A stretch of 52,570 nt of DNA from Psychrobacter celer (GTDB lineage: Bacteria > Pseudomonadota > Gammaproteobacteria > Pseudomonadales > Moraxellaceae), in contig NZ_JABASU010000022.1 of assembly GCF_016107555.1 (NCBI RefSeq), positions 1 to 52,570 on the forward strand, given 5' to 3'. Positions 1-8,174 of the stretch are shown piece by piece. Under the pieces are notes generated by a model. That model ran no database searches. It was not told where the DNA came from and was given only the letters and a program-made list of their open reading frames with translations. The position numbers and the translations under genes were made by a program. How positions within the stretch are numbered: position 1 is the stretch's first letter; every line of letters starts with the position of its first letter.

Positions 1-53
1 ATAGACAGTATATAGCGTTAGACCATACGCCAGCATGAAAAATGTCCATTACA
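1..53. mobile_element. Possible end of an insertion sequence interrupting hsdM
   Basis: The sequence left of the hsdM break, read on the minus strand, starts TGTAATGGACATTTTTCATG. A 5'-TG terminus is typical of IS3-family elements, and the break falls exactly inside a conserved HsdM stretch. Only one end is inside the window and no transposase is visible, so this is an inference from a single junction. Confidence 0.35.
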
Positions 54-406
54 CCGAATATCTCACGCGCGTCTTTTGAGAATGACTGAATATAAGTGTT
101 TAAATTATCCTTGATATCGCTTTGACCTAGCTTACTTAAATCCATAGGAGATATATTATAAAAAGCATGCTTACTGATACGGGTAAGCTGCTTTTCTATC
201 ATGTCCTCCTGCATACCTTGGTCTTTGATAGTGGCATACTTCTCGACGACCGCTTCTTTATGGTCAGCTAATACACACTCTAAGCGGCGCAGTAGCGTAA
301 ATGGCAAGATGATGCGGCCGTATTGCGATTGCTTAAAGTCACCTCGCAATAGATCAGCGACAGACCAGATGAAAGCGGCGGTTTGAGAGAAGTTTTGTGT
401 TGTCAT
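54..406 (-). pseudogene. hsdM: HsdM N-terminal fragment (type I restriction-modification methyltransferase), truncated
   Basis: Reading leftward from the ATG at 406, the frame gives an N-terminal HsdM domain: it begins [20 protein letters not shown] and continues with [17 protein letters not shown] and FSKDAREIF, as in N6-adenine methyltransferase subunits of type I restriction systems. This domain packs against the methyltransferase core and HsdS. After REIF, where the family normally continues into a helical stretch leading to the catalytic domain, the sequence changes at about position 53 to one I do not recognise as HsdM. Only about 118 codons remain before that break, so no methyltransferase motif is present. 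An AGGAG-like site (about 408-413 on the plus strand) precedes the ATG. The rest of the gene, if it survives, lies left of the window. I am confident of the family and fairly confident of the truncation. Confidence 0.8.
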
Positions 407-518
407 AGGAGGGTCTTATTATTGAATAGGGCTTACAGAATAAGTCTAAGATAAATAGAGGTTTACCAGAATTCTTGAGATTATAACGCACCCGACCCTC
501 TATAGTAAAAATAGTTTA

Positions 519-697
519 TTAGGTGCTAACTCCTACACTAACTGGGTGCTGAGAATATTATTAAACATATCTGTATTAAACTGTGACTATATTTCATGAA
601 CAATAAAAAAGGAAGCTGACCCTATATAAAATATAGGGCTATCTTCCTTTTTCTATTTAGTATTTTACTTAGGTGACACACTAAATATCAGGGTTTA
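519..697 (+). repeat. Dispersed ~178-bp element, copy A
   Basis: A non-coding block begins with TTAGGTG (519) and ends with a second TTAGGTG followed by ACACACTAAATATCAGGGTTTA at 697. The last 40 bases closely match the right ends of three other blocks at 15,481, 34,087 and 34,752. It contains a strong hairpin, AAGGAAGC...CCCTATAtaaaATATAGGG...CTTCCTT (about 608-653). Its right end joins directly to the middle of a dedA reading frame, so the gene's 5' part is missing. No ORF of note lies in it. Confidence 0.7.
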
Positions 698-1024
698 TCG
701 TCTAGCGACTGGTTCGATAAGCATGGTAAAAAAGCGGTATTTTCTGGGCGTATGGTTCCTGGTATTCGCTCACTCATCTCTGTTCCAGCTGGCATGAACA
801 AAATGCCGATCTTCTCGTTCTTAGCATTGACTGCTCTAGGTTCTAGTGTTTGGACAACTGTACTGACGCTTGCAGGTTACCACTTTGGCAAAAACTACGA
901 GGTTATAGAGACTACGTTAGCACCCTACTCAAAGATTTTTTTACTGCTTGCTATCGCCATGATTTTTGGTTGGATAATTAAGCGACGATTAGCTAGTAAT
1001 AAAAAAGGGAATATCTCACCTTAA
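698..1024 (+). pseudogene. dedA: DedA-family membrane protein, 5'-truncated
   Basis: From 698 the frame reads WFDKHGKKAVFSGRMVPGIRSLISVPAG, then an FLALTALGSSVWTTVLTLAGY segment and a C-terminal membrane helix ending IKRRLASNKKGNISP. This is the second half of a DedA protein (inner-membrane family linked to undecaprenyl-phosphate and phospholipid translocation), including its conserved F/SGR.(V/I)PG.R motif. The first ~100 residues, with the other conserved arginine region and membrane segments, are absent. The frame runs into the dispersed repeat just upstream. An ATG at 752 could start a 90-residue remnant but would lose half the motif. Its stop overlaps the regulatory repeat of eptA. Almost certainly non-functional. 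Confidence 0.85.
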
Positions 1025-1036
1025 CGTCTTCTTAAC
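1020..1036 (+). promoter_or_regulatory. PmrA-like direct repeat upstream of eptA
   Basis: CTTAAC-GTCTT-CTTAAC, two identical hexamers with an 11-bp period, resembles the PmrA box (hTTAAk-N5-hTTAAk). A TTATCG -10-like hexamer begins ten bases after the second half-site, the spacing expected when an OmpR-family regulator replaces the -35. The same arrangement occurs at 7,893, 8,094 and, imperfectly, 13,232. Confidence 0.65.
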
Positions 1037-1094
1037 AGGCCTCTTGTTATCGTAAGGAAACAAACCCCTTACCATCCTGTTGAGAAGCCTAGTT

Positions 1095-2795
1095 ATGTCA
1101 ACCTCTCAAGCACTTAGCACTGAAATCACCAAAGCTCCTACCAAAAAAAGCTATCTAAACAGCATTTTTAATCATGAAATTAATCTTAACTATCTGATTA
1201 TTATCATTGCGCTCTATTTAGTCGCTACTGCAAATTTTGGTTTTTTCGCGCAAGTGCTTAGCATTTACCCTTTTGGTAATAACGTTGGCTTCATGGTTTC
1301 TATCACAGGCTTATTGTTTGGCTTAATGTGGCTGCTTTTCCAATTATTTTGCTATCGTCCTATTGCTAAACCAGTGCTCATCGCTATGGTAATGACAGCG
1401 GCCGTATGTGGCTATTTTACTGACGCTTATGGCACTATTTTCGATACTAATATGCTGATCAATAGTATACAAACCGATCAAGGTGAAGCGATGGGGCTGA
1501 TGTCGCTAAGCTTCTTTATACGAGTGTTCCTGCTAGGCGTTATACCCGCAGTTATTATTGCTAAAATCCGCATAAAAAGAGTACCTTTACGTCGAGCGCT
1601 ATGGCAAAAAGCGTTAACCTTAACCTCATCTATCGCCTTAATGGCTGTCTGCCTACTGCCCTTTGGCGATCAATACGCCACCTTTTTTCGTCAGCATAAA
1701 ATGGTTCGTAGTTATGCTAATCCTATTACCCCTATTTATTCAGTTATCAAATTAGGTACCGACTATATCGATGAATTGCGTCGTCCGGATACTTTGACCC
1801 TGCATGCTACAGACGCCAAACGTATAACCCCTACTGCTGGTACTAGTGCAGCAAAACCTAAACTCATGGTATTTGTCGTTGGTGAAACGGTTCGTGCCGA
1901 TCATATCGCTCTTAATGGCTACAAGCGCGACACTACGCCTTTACTTGCTAGCCAGCCAAATATCTATAGCTTTAGAAATGCGACCTCTTGTGGCACGTCC
2001 ACCGCTTATTCCGTACCTTGTATGTTTAGTTATGCTAATCGAGAAAATTATGATTACAATACGGCAGACTATAATGAAAATGTACTAGATACCTTGAACA
2101 AGCAAGGCGTCAAAGTTGTTTGGCGAGACAATAATTCGAGCTCTAAAGGAGTAGCTAATAGAGTAACTTTTGAGGACTTTAAGACGCCTGATGTTAATCC
2201 AAATTGTGATGAGGAGTGTCGTGATATTGGTATGCTTGACGGTTTTGATACTTTAGTTAAGTCAGATACAGGAGTAACAGCAGACGGCTCTGCTAAAGAC
2301 ACCCTTATTTTATTGCATCAAATGGGTAATCATGGTCCTGCTTACTACAAACGTTATCCTAAGGAGTTTGAAGAGTACAAACCAGTATGCATGACGAACG
2401 AGCTTGCTAAATGCGATGATCAATCCGTCATCAATGCTTATGACAATGCTATTCGTTATACAGATTATTTCTTAAATAACGTGATTAATACGCTCAAAAA
2501 GTATGAGCAGGACTATGATGTGGTAATGGTATATATTAGCGATCATGGCGAAAGTTTAGGCGAGAATAATATTTACTTGCATGGCATGCCCTACGCTATC
2601 GCACCTGATGCGCAAAAGCAGGTGCCTGTCATCATTTGGTCGCCTACTAGCAATAATATTGATAAAAGTAGTCTCATTAGTACGATTAATCAGCCCGTAT
2701 CACATGACTTTATTACGCCAACTTTACTTAACTTTTTCGGTATTACTACCGATGAGGTAGCAGCAGCGCCAACCTTTTTTAAAACTGTCCATTAA
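1095..2795 (+). CDS. eptA: Phosphoethanolamine-lipid A transferase (EptA/PmrC type)
   Basis: This 566-residue inner-membrane enzyme should transfer phosphoethanolamine from phosphatidylethanolamine to lipid A phosphates, lowering surface charge and raising resistance to polymyxin and cationic peptides. Five membrane helices occupy roughly residues 30-190. The periplasmic sulfatase-like domain begins LMVFVVGETVRADH, where Thr265 is the expected nucleophile, and carries ISDHGESLGENNIYLHG metal-binding residues and several cysteine pairs typical of EptA. I chose ATG 1095 because a GAGAAG site lies seven bases before it; a TTG at 1080 in the same frame has no such site. A response regulator and kinase follow closely, and a PmrA-like box precedes it, matching the pmrCAB arrangement. 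Confidence 0.93.
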   Translation: MSTSQALSTEITKAPTKKSYLNSIFNHEINLNYLIIIIALYLVATANFGFFAQVLSIYPFGNNVGFMVSITGLLFGLMWLLFQLFCYRPIAKPVLIAMVMTAAVCGYFTDAYGTIFDTNMLINSIQTDQGEAMGLMSLSFFIRVFLLGVIPAVIIAKIRIKRVPLRRALWQKALTLTSSIALMAVCLLPFGDQYATFFRQHKMVRSYANPITPIYSVIKLGTDYIDELRRPDTLTLHATDAKRITPTAGTSAAKPKLMVFVVGETVRADHIALNGYKRDTTPLLASQPNIYSFRNATSCGTSTAYSVPCMFSYANRENYDYNTADYNENVLDTLNKQGVKVVWRDNNSSSKGVANRVTFEDFKTPDVNPNCDEECRDIGMLDGFDTLVKSDTGVTADGSAKDTLILLHQMGNHGPAYYKRYPKEFEEYKPVCMTNELAKCDDQSVINAYDNAIRYTDYFLNNVINTLKKYEQDYDVVMVYISDHGESLGENNIYLHGMPYAIAPDAQKQVPVIIWSPTSNNIDKSSLISTINQPVSHDFITPTLLNFFGITTDEVAAAPTFFKTVH

Positions 2796-2839
2796 GACCT
2801 TCAACCTAGGCGCTACTAATATTTATACAAGAGACTATT

Positions 2840-3526
2840 ATGTACAAGATACTTATCATCGAAGACAATCCCGATATTGTCGCCAATATCTACGCTTTTT
2901 TTGAACCTAAAGGTTTTGAGTTGGACAATGCTCATAATGGCATTAGCGGCCTAACACTCGCTGCAAATAATCGCTATGACGTTATTTTATTAGATGTCAT
3001 GCTGCCGGGTATAGACGGCACCAAGCTATGTAAAAAACTGAGAGATGAGCTACATAATAAAACCCCCGTATTGATGCTGACGGCTCGTGATACGATTTTG
3101 GATAAAGTCGCAGGCTTCGATAGTGGCGCTGACGATTATCTGGTCAAGCCTTTTTCACTCATTGAGTTGGAATCACGTATCAAAGCGCTTATCCGTCGAA
3201 ATCAGGATGAGTATTTTGAGCACAGCTTAGCTGTCGGACCATTATCCTTAAATGCTAATGAGCACACGATTAGACGAGAAGGTAAATCACTAAAACTGAC
3301 ACCGACAGGGTTTAAAATTTTAGAAACATTAATGAATGCGTCGCCACGAGTCGTCAGTAAAAGTGAGCTTGAGGAAAAGGTATGGGGTGAGGATATTCCA
3401 AGTAGCGATGCGCTACGGACTCATATGCATAGTGTACGCGTACAAGTCGACAAGCCATTTGCCAGACCTATGATAATGACGATGCCTGGAGTGGGTTATC
3501 AGATAATTAATCCGGATAAAGTATAA
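2840..3526 (+). CDS. OmpR/PhoB-family response regulator
   Basis: The 228-residue protein has a receiver domain (residues 1-120) with acidic pocket Glu8-Asp9, phospho-acceptor Asp52 in ILLDVMLPG, Thr in MLTARD and Lys in YLVKPF. A winged-helix DNA-binding domain follows, with the LKLTPTGFKILETL and LRTHMHSVRVQVDKP stretches. It lies 44 bases after eptA and about 100 bases before a sensor kinase, so the three probably act together. Its C-terminal domain departs from the usual R.LR.KL.....I.TVRG.GY pattern (it has MTMPGVGYQI), so the DNA target may differ from the PmrA box. The PmrA/QseB-like regulator at 10,884 is the better candidate for that box. Confidence 0.9.
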   Translation: MYKILIIEDNPDIVANIYAFFEPKGFELDNAHNGISGLTLAANNRYDVILLDVMLPGIDGTKLCKKLRDELHNKTPVLMLTARDTILDKVAGFDSGADDYLVKPFSLIELESRIKALIRRNQDEYFEHSLAVGPLSLNANEHTIRREGKSLKLTPTGFKILETLMNASPRVVSKSELEEKVWGEDIPSSDALRTHMHSVRVQVDKPFARPMIMTMPGVGYQIINPDKV

Positions 3527-3546
3527 AATATTCTTGTACGATTTAG

Positions 3547-3569
3547 CGACTCAGCCTGATTGAGAGTCG
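3547..3569 (+). other. Intercistronic hairpin between regulator and kinase genes
   Basis: CGACTC and GAGTCG form a 6-bp stem around an 11-base loop in the 97-base gap. No U-run follows, so it is not an obvious terminator. It may tune the relative expression or mRNA processing of the two genes. Confidence 0.35.
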
Positions 3570-3623
3570 TGTTAGTGATATCTACTATTCCCTTCTTACC
3601 GCCTTCTACTAGAAGTAAATACC

Positions 3624-4970
3624 ATGTTCAGCATCGACTCCATCGCCAATAAATTTCGACTGTCATATTTTCTATTTGCCATACTACTGTGTGCGACATT
3701 CGTCAGCATTTTTGTGTACGCTGAGACAAGGATGGAGCAAGAGTTGGTCAAAGCTCGTTTGCTACAACAGCTAGAGCTTAGTCAAGAAAAGGACGGCGAT
3801 CAGCCTATTTATACGGCAAAACCTGGCATCACTATTTATCGTTATAATCATGCACCTGATAATTTAAAAGCTTTGGCAACCGAGACAGTGCAAGAGATGC
3901 CCGTAACCGTGCCCACCAAAGGTGGCGATGTTAGAACGGAACTGCATTTTTTTCACTATCAAAAAAATAAGCAAAACTATATTTTGAGCTATTTAGAAGA
4001 CACTGAGATGGTAATGGGGAACTACCCTGTCCTTGCCATCTTTGAGCACCTAGAAGATATCTTTGCTAATGCCTTGAGAGTTGCCGTTATTTTAAGCTTA
4101 CTAATTGCCGCAATATTTTCTCAGCTATCCTCTAGGCAAATTACTAAACCTTTATTAGACTTAAAAAAAGCAGTAGAGACCGATCATCAAAATTTAACCG
4201 AATTGACCCATTTGCCCTCCGAGGTTGGCGTATTAGCACGCGCTATTGATGAGAAGAATCATAAGCTTGAGCAGTATCTCAAACGTGAGCAGCTATTTAC
4301 TGGAGATGTTAGCCACGAGTTGCGCACGCCTTTGACGATTATCATGGGTGCATCAGAAGTACTGGCTTCCCAGTTAGAAGGCGATAGCCGTTTGAGCGAG
4401 TTTACTAACCGTATTAGCAATACGGCCAAAGAAACCTCTGAGATTATCAGCGCATTATTACTACTCTCGCGTGCTCCTGAAAAACTGGACGCTCCGCAAA
4501 CCTCTATCAATAACATTGCTAACAATGAGGTGGAGCGCTTGAAATACTTGCTGCGTTATAAAACGGTGAGTTATACCTTAGTGGCTAAACAAGAGTATTT
4601 CGCCTATGTGCGGCCTGAACTGCTAAAAATGGCACTAGGAAACTTAATAAAGAATGCCTTTCAATACACGGATGAGGGTGAGGTAGTTATTATTATTGAC
4701 GATAAAAAAATCACCGTTACCGATACTGGCTTGGGTATTCCTGAAGCGATGATGCCTCTACTCTATGAAAGGTTTGAGCGTTTAGAGCAAAAGAAAAATG
4801 ATGGGCAATTAACTGATAAGTTCTCGTCAAAAGATTATACGAGCTATAAGGTTGATGGCACAGGGTTAGGTCTAAGTATTGTTCAGCGCATCATAACGCA
4901 TATGGGCTGGCAACTTACCCATCAAGCTAATGCTGCAGGCGGTAGTACGTTTAGTATTTATTATAAATAA
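3624..4970 (+). CDS. Sensor histidine kinase
   Basis: A 448-residue inner-membrane kinase has one membrane helix near residues 14-32, a periplasmic sensor of about 110 residues, a second helix near 150-168, a HAMP-like linker, and a HisKA domain with phospho-acceptor His231 in DVSHELRTPLT. The ATPase domain shows NLIKNAFQYT (N box), DTGLGIPE (G1) and GTGLGLSIVQRI (G2). It pairs with the regulator just upstream. The periplasmic domain has no family signature I can name, so the signal is unknown. The ATG at 3624 follows a weak AGAAG-type site. Confidence 0.9.
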   Translation: MFSIDSIANKFRLSYFLFAILLCATFVSIFVYAETRMEQELVKARLLQQLELSQEKDGDQPIYTAKPGITIYRYNHAPDNLKALATETVQEMPVTVPTKGGDVRTELHFFHYQKNKQNYILSYLEDTEMVMGNYPVLAIFEHLEDIFANALRVAVILSLLIAAIFSQLSSRQITKPLLDLKKAVETDHQNLTELTHLPSEVGVLARAIDEKNHKLEQYLKREQLFTGDVSHELRTPLTIIMGASEVLASQLEGDSRLSEFTNRISNTAKETSEIISALLLLSRAPEKLDAPQTSINNIANNEVERLKYLLRYKTVSYTLVAKQEYFAYVRPELLKMALGNLIKNAFQYTDEGEVVIIIDDKKITVTDTGLGIPEAMMPLLYERFERLEQKKNDGQLTDKFSSKDYTSYKVDGTGLGLSIVQRIITHMGWQLTHQANAAGGSTFSIYYK

Positions 4971-5026
4971 ATTCTACTAATAAACAATCTTTAAAAGCCT
5001 AAGACATTACAAGTTAGCAGTACAGT

Positions 5027-5359
5027 TTAAAACCATTTCTTACTTTTAAAATACACAACGATGGCCACAGTCAATGTTACCATCACACCCCACAAGGCAA
5101 AGTAACCCTCATTCCATTTTAACTCAGGCATATAGTCAAAATTCATACCGTAAACGCCTACCAAAAATGTTAATGGTATAAATACCACTGACACTAAGGT
5201 CAAGGTACGTATGATTTCATTCAAACGATGGCCCTGAATTGAGAATATCAGATTGGTTTTACTATCAAGCTCAAACAACTCAAAATCAATTTCATCAATC
5301 AAATTGTTGGCTTGCTCTTTAAGTTCGGTGAAATACTTACTATCCATAGGAAAGATATT
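5027..5359 (-). pseudogene. corA: CorA magnesium transporter, C-terminal part (gene split by IS)
   Basis: This fragment carries the CorA pore region: the long stalk helix, LTLVSVVFIPLTFLVGVYGMNFDYMPE with the signature GMN selectivity motif, and the second membrane helix ending in a basic KSKKWF tail. Its natural 5' part lies at 6,223-6,871. The IS between them occupies 5,361-6,222 with TA on both sides. Joining 6,871-6,223 to 5,358-5,027 gives an uninterrupted frame of 326 residues, the normal CorA length, reading KLETINIFPMDSKYF across the join. As it stands the fragment has no start or cytoplasmic domain, so it should be inactive. Confidence 0.9.
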
Positions 5360-5360
5360 A

Positions 5361-6222
5361 GGGTGTGTATAGAATTCAAATCAGGGGCAACCAGATAAAG
5401 ACACAAGCGAGCATTACCGCCGCTGCATAGCTATCTTTGAGCTTATCATATCGCGTGGCAATGCCTCTAAAATGTTTCAACCTAGCAAAAGCGTTTTCTA
5501 CCAAATGACGGCAACGATACAAATACCAATCTAGTGTGTCGTTACAGCTTTTAGAGTTCGACTTAACGGGTATGACTGACTCAGCACAGTGCTTGAAGAT
5601 ACACTCTCTAATATCGCTACTATCGTAGCCCCTGTCTGCAATCACCGCTTTAGTCTGGTTATTAATCGTGCTAAATATCAACGCCTTTGCCATCTTAGAG
5701 TCATGTACTTGCCTACCTGACAGCTCAACATGTATAGGGTTGCCACAAGCATCGACCACTAAGTGCAGTTTGCTGCTATTACCTGCAACGCTTTTACCAA
5801 TGGTCTCATCAAGATGACTGGCGGCGCCTGTACTATGCTGATGAGCTTTGACCACGCTACCGTCTATAAATAACCATTCACTATCATAGTTTGCTGTGAC
5901 TATTTTCATGAGCTTTTGCCATTTACCGGTTTTACGCCAATAACGGTATTGATGATATATGCTAGACCAATGACCGAAATAAGAAGGTAAGTCTCGCCAT
6001 GGACAGCCTACTCGTATGCGGTACAGCATGCCTTCAACGGTACGTCTTAGATTGGGCTTGTTATATACGTTAATTTGTCGCAATATAATAAATATCTTGT
6101 GCCAATGTTCATCGTTGAGCTTGGTGCGAGCCATAAGTGACGCCTTGTTTCTTTGTTGTGGTAAACATTAGAGTAAGGCGTTGCTTATTTTTTTCAATGG
6201 TTCCTCAATTCTATACAGCCCC
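5361..6222 (-). mobile_element. IS5-family insertion sequence (862 bp) inside corA
   Basis: The ends are imperfect inverted repeats: GGGTGTGTATAGAATTC on the left and, read from the right, GGGGCTGTATAGAATTG. TA dinucleotides flank both ends, the 2-bp duplication expected of the IS427 branch of IS5. The boundaries are independently confirmed because removing the element plus one TA restores the corA reading frame. It carries a single transposase gene on the minus strand. Confidence 0.92.
5376..6134 (-). CDS. IS5-family transposase
   Basis: The 252-residue DDE transposase begins MARTKLNDEHWHKI and carries the N-terminal RTVEGMLYRIRVGCPWRDLP domain that precedes the catalytic core in IS5/IS427 proteins. 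Catalytic residues are visible: Asp in WLFIDGSVVKAH, Asp in AVIADRGYDSS, and Glu in HLVENAFARLKHFRGIATRYDK. It is one uninterrupted frame, whereas many IS427 members need a frameshift, so the element may still be mobile. It is oriented the same way as the corA gene it interrupts. Confidence 0.92.
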   Translation of the reverse strand: MARTKLNDEHWHKIFIILRQINVYNKPNLRRTVEGMLYRIRVGCPWRDLPSYFGHWSSIYHQYRYWRKTGKWQKLMKIVTANYDSEWLFIDGSVVKAHQHSTGAASHLDETIGKSVAGNSSKLHLVVDACGNPIHVELSGRQVHDSKMAKALIFSTINNQTKAVIADRGYDSSDIRECIFKHCAESVIPVKSNSKSCNDTLDWYLYRCRHLVENAFARLKHFRGIATRYDKLKDSYAAAVMLACVFIWLPLI

Positions 6223-6871
6223 TAATCGTTTCCAGCTTTACAATGGTATTGCGAAGGCTCAGCGTCGCTTTCTTAAAGTTCAACATGCGACGTTTTTGCT
6301 CCTCAACCTTTTTAGTAAAATAAGGCGTTGGATTAATATTGGTCACCTTTATCGAGTCACCGTCAGCATTCAGTAATTTCTCAAACGTCTCTTCATAGTT
6401 TGCTATCAATGACTCAATCAACAGAAAAAGCAAATAATCTACTTTTTTGCTTCGAACTTGTCCTTTGCCTTCGCTTAAGCGATCACGAATCCACTGAAAA
6501 TGATTATTATGATTCTCTTGCAAACTCCATAACATATTTGACGATACAACGAAAATCAATTGTTTATTATCTAGATTTTTGTCATCAGTTTTTAATACTT
6601 TTAGAGCGATAAACAGGACATTATCGAGTTCGATAACCTTATTGGCATGCTCATCATCTTGCAATAATTTAATTAAAAAATCATCAAACTGGTTCTGGAT
6701 GACAACTTGCTCCATCTCATCTAACTCTCTCAATCCATAAGTATTGAGCCAAAAAACTTCGTCGCCGTGAGGCTCAAAGTTCAAAATTAAGATATCTTCG
6801 CAAGGTACTTTTGATACTGTTGAAGGTGAATAAGCGATAAGCGTCGTATTTCGTAAGAATTCGTCTGACAT
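6223..6871 (-). pseudogene. corA: CorA magnesium transporter, N-terminal part (gene split by IS)
   Basis: The N-terminal cytoplasmic domain of CorA: MSDEFLRNTTLIAYS, then LDEMEQVVIQNQFDDFLIKLLQDDE and the long helix FTKKVEEQKRRMLNFKKATLSLRNTIVKLETI, where the IS breaks it. AGGAGG with an 8-base spacer precedes ATG 6871, which decides the start over an in-frame ATG 33 bases upstream. Translation runs a few codons into the IS and stops. Without the membrane helices it cannot form a channel. Magnesium, cobalt or nickel uptake by this route is presumably lost in this strain. Confidence 0.9.
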
Positions 6872-7036
6872 CCTTTTTCCTCCTATAGAAACTCCTTTAA
6901 TCAAAACTTAGCAAGCCTAGTATCTAAGCCAGACATTAGATCTGTTAAACATTTAGTAGTCTTTTAAATAATGATTTAACTCAGAAAATTAAGCAATATT
7001 TATTATATCTACTCGCTAATCAAACTCTTATTTTCC

Positions 7037-7069
7037 GCTAAGTTTCCCCTATGTCGTCTCTCGTATTAT
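7037..7069 (+). promoter_or_regulatory. Promoter with 11-bp-period repeat upstream of PepSY gene 1
   Basis: GCTAAG-TTTCC-CCTATG (7037-7053) is followed ten bases later by TATTAT (7064-7069). About 55 bases here align with the region before the second PepSY gene (10,048-10,100), where the core is GCTAAG-CTTCT-TCTATG and the -10 is TATGAT. The layout matches that of the CTTAAC-N5-CTTAAC promoters. Confidence 0.5.
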
Positions 7070-7145
7070 AGATTCATACCCACGAGGTAGCTGGCAAAAC
7101 CACTAATGGTGTGTCAGAAATTGATTAATACAAAGGATGACTCTC

Positions 7146-7742
7146 ATGAAAAACTTATCAACGCTAACCAAATCAGCAATCATCGCCCTTACTATTGCAG
7201 GCGTAGGTGCAACCGCTATCGCCGCCCCTGCTGCTAATACCAAAGCCGTAACTGGATCAAGTGAAGCTGTCAGCGCTATGCAAAGTAAGATCAGCTTAAC
7301 GCAAGCAATCGATATAGCTAAACAGAATGCTAAAGGTGATCTAATCAGCGCAGAATTCGATTATGACGACGATGATGATAATGGCAACGGTGCTGTAACG
7401 GGCGAGTATGAAGTTGAGTTTGTATCAAACGGTACGGCTTACGAGGTCAAGATCGACGCCAATACTGGCAAAGTCATCGAGACTGAAAAAGAGAAGTTAG
7501 ATAAAGAAGACATGGCTGAATATAGAGCGCTGATGCAAGCCAAAGTTACGCTAACTAGTGCTATGCAAAAAGCCACTCAAAGCGTAAATGGTAAAGTCAT
7601 CGGTGTTGAGTTCGAGCTTGAAAAAGGTCAAGCCTTATATGACATCGAAGTTGTCAAAGACAATCAGATATATGATGTGAGCATAGATGCCAATACTGGC
7701 AAGGTTCTAAGCAGCCAAGTTGATATGGAGGATGATGGCTAA
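7146..7742 (+). CDS. PepSY-domain periplasmic protein 1
   Basis: A 198-residue exported protein has a Sec signal peptide (MKNLSTLTKSAIIALTIAGVGATAIAA) and two PepSY-like repeats. Each has the pattern ISLTQAIDIAKQNAKGDLISAEF ... YEVKIDANTGKVI, at roughly residues 45-115 and 130-195. PepSY domains are thought to bind peptides or inhibit proteases; family members often sit beside PmrAB/QseBC-like systems. An acidic DDDDDNGNG insert lies in the first repeat. ATG 7146 is preceded by AAGGA at the right distance, better than the ATG at 7137. It is a clear paralogue of the protein at 10,165; the two flank dgkA, PAP2 and mntP. A strong terminator follows. Confidence 0.85.
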   Translation: MKNLSTLTKSAIIALTIAGVGATAIAAPAANTKAVTGSSEAVSAMQSKISLTQAIDIAKQNAKGDLISAEFDYDDDDDNGNGAVTGEYEVEFVSNGTAYEVKIDANTGKVIETEKEKLDKEDMAEYRALMQAKVTLTSAMQKATQSVNGKVIGVEFELEKGQALYDIEVVKDNQIYDVSIDANTGKVLSSQVDMEDDG

Positions 7743-7783
7743 AAAGTAAGCAAAGCTAAATACTAACTCTTCATTAATAGGAT

Positions 7784-7830
7784 GCAGTAGCCAATACCTT
7801 GATAAACAAGGTGTCGGCTATTGCTTTTTT
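7784..7830 (+). terminator. Rho-independent terminator after PepSY gene 1
   Basis: GCAGTAGCCAATACCTT pairs with AAGGTGTCGGCTATTGC around a 7-base loop, followed by TTTTTT. The left arm, AGTAGCCAATACCTT, recurs in the hairpin at 8,030. Confidence 0.8.
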
Positions 7831-7892
7831 GTATATATTGAATTTTGATATTAATATTGCCCTTTCCAAATAATTTTATAAATATTTTTTAT

Positions 7893-7909
7893 CTTAACGC
7901 TTCCTTAAC
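7893..7909 (+). promoter_or_regulatory. PmrA-like direct repeat with no gene immediately downstream
   Basis: CTTAAC-GCTTC-CTTAAC with a CATACT-like -10 about 11 bases on. The next feature downstream is a terminator at 8,030 rather than a coding region, so this promoter would make a short RNA. Confidence 0.55.
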
Positions 7910-7924
7910 AGCTCCAAGCACATA

Positions 7925-8077
7925 CTGATACCCAAGTGCTAACCAGTGCCCTCCTACACTGGGATCATTACAACAATAAATATATCGGTGATTGCACTTT
8001 TTCTTATTTTCACTGTAACTTCAATAGTCAGTAGTAGCCAATACCTTAATCAAACTCGGTATTCGCTACTGCTTTTT
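7925..8077 (+). ncRNA. Candidate short non-coding transcript (or decayed gene) in a regulated unit
   Basis: Between the box at 7,893 and the terminator hairpin at 8,030-8,077 lie about 150 bases without a credible reading frame or ribosome binding site. A regulated promoter followed by a strong terminator is the layout of a small RNA. The unit parallels the neighbouring PepSY unit, sharing terminator arm sequence, so it may instead be the remnant of a deleted gene. No known RNA family is recognised. The transcript start is a guess. Confidence 0.35.
8030..8077 (+). terminator. Rho-independent terminator
   Basis: AGTAGCCAATACC pairs with GGTATTCGCTACT across a 12-base loop, followed by GCTTTTTATT. 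It resembles the terminator at 7,784 in its left arm. Confidence 0.75.
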
Positions 8078-8093
8078 ATTATATGAAATTCAT

Positions 8094-8110
8094 CTTAACG
8101 CGATCTTAAC
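8094..8110 (+). promoter_or_regulatory. PmrA-like direct repeat upstream of dgkA
   Basis: CTTAAC-GCGAT-CTTAAC, with TAATAT eight bases after the second half as a -10 candidate. Identical hexamers and spacing to the eptA box. Confidence 0.65.
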
Positions 8111-8174
8111 ATGCACTGTAATATCATTAAGACCTGCCAGCTATTCTAATCTTAATAAATACTAAGCTATCGAT

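Noticed and set aside
201..386. 61-codon plus-strand frame opposite hsdM
   Set aside because: The minus-strand HsdM reading is clear, has a ribosome site and explains the region.
519..697. XerCD/dif-type module as explanation of the dispersed element
   Set aside because: The TTAGGTG ends do not resemble the 28-bp dif or pdif arms (TTATG/CATAA type), so I do not call them dif sites.
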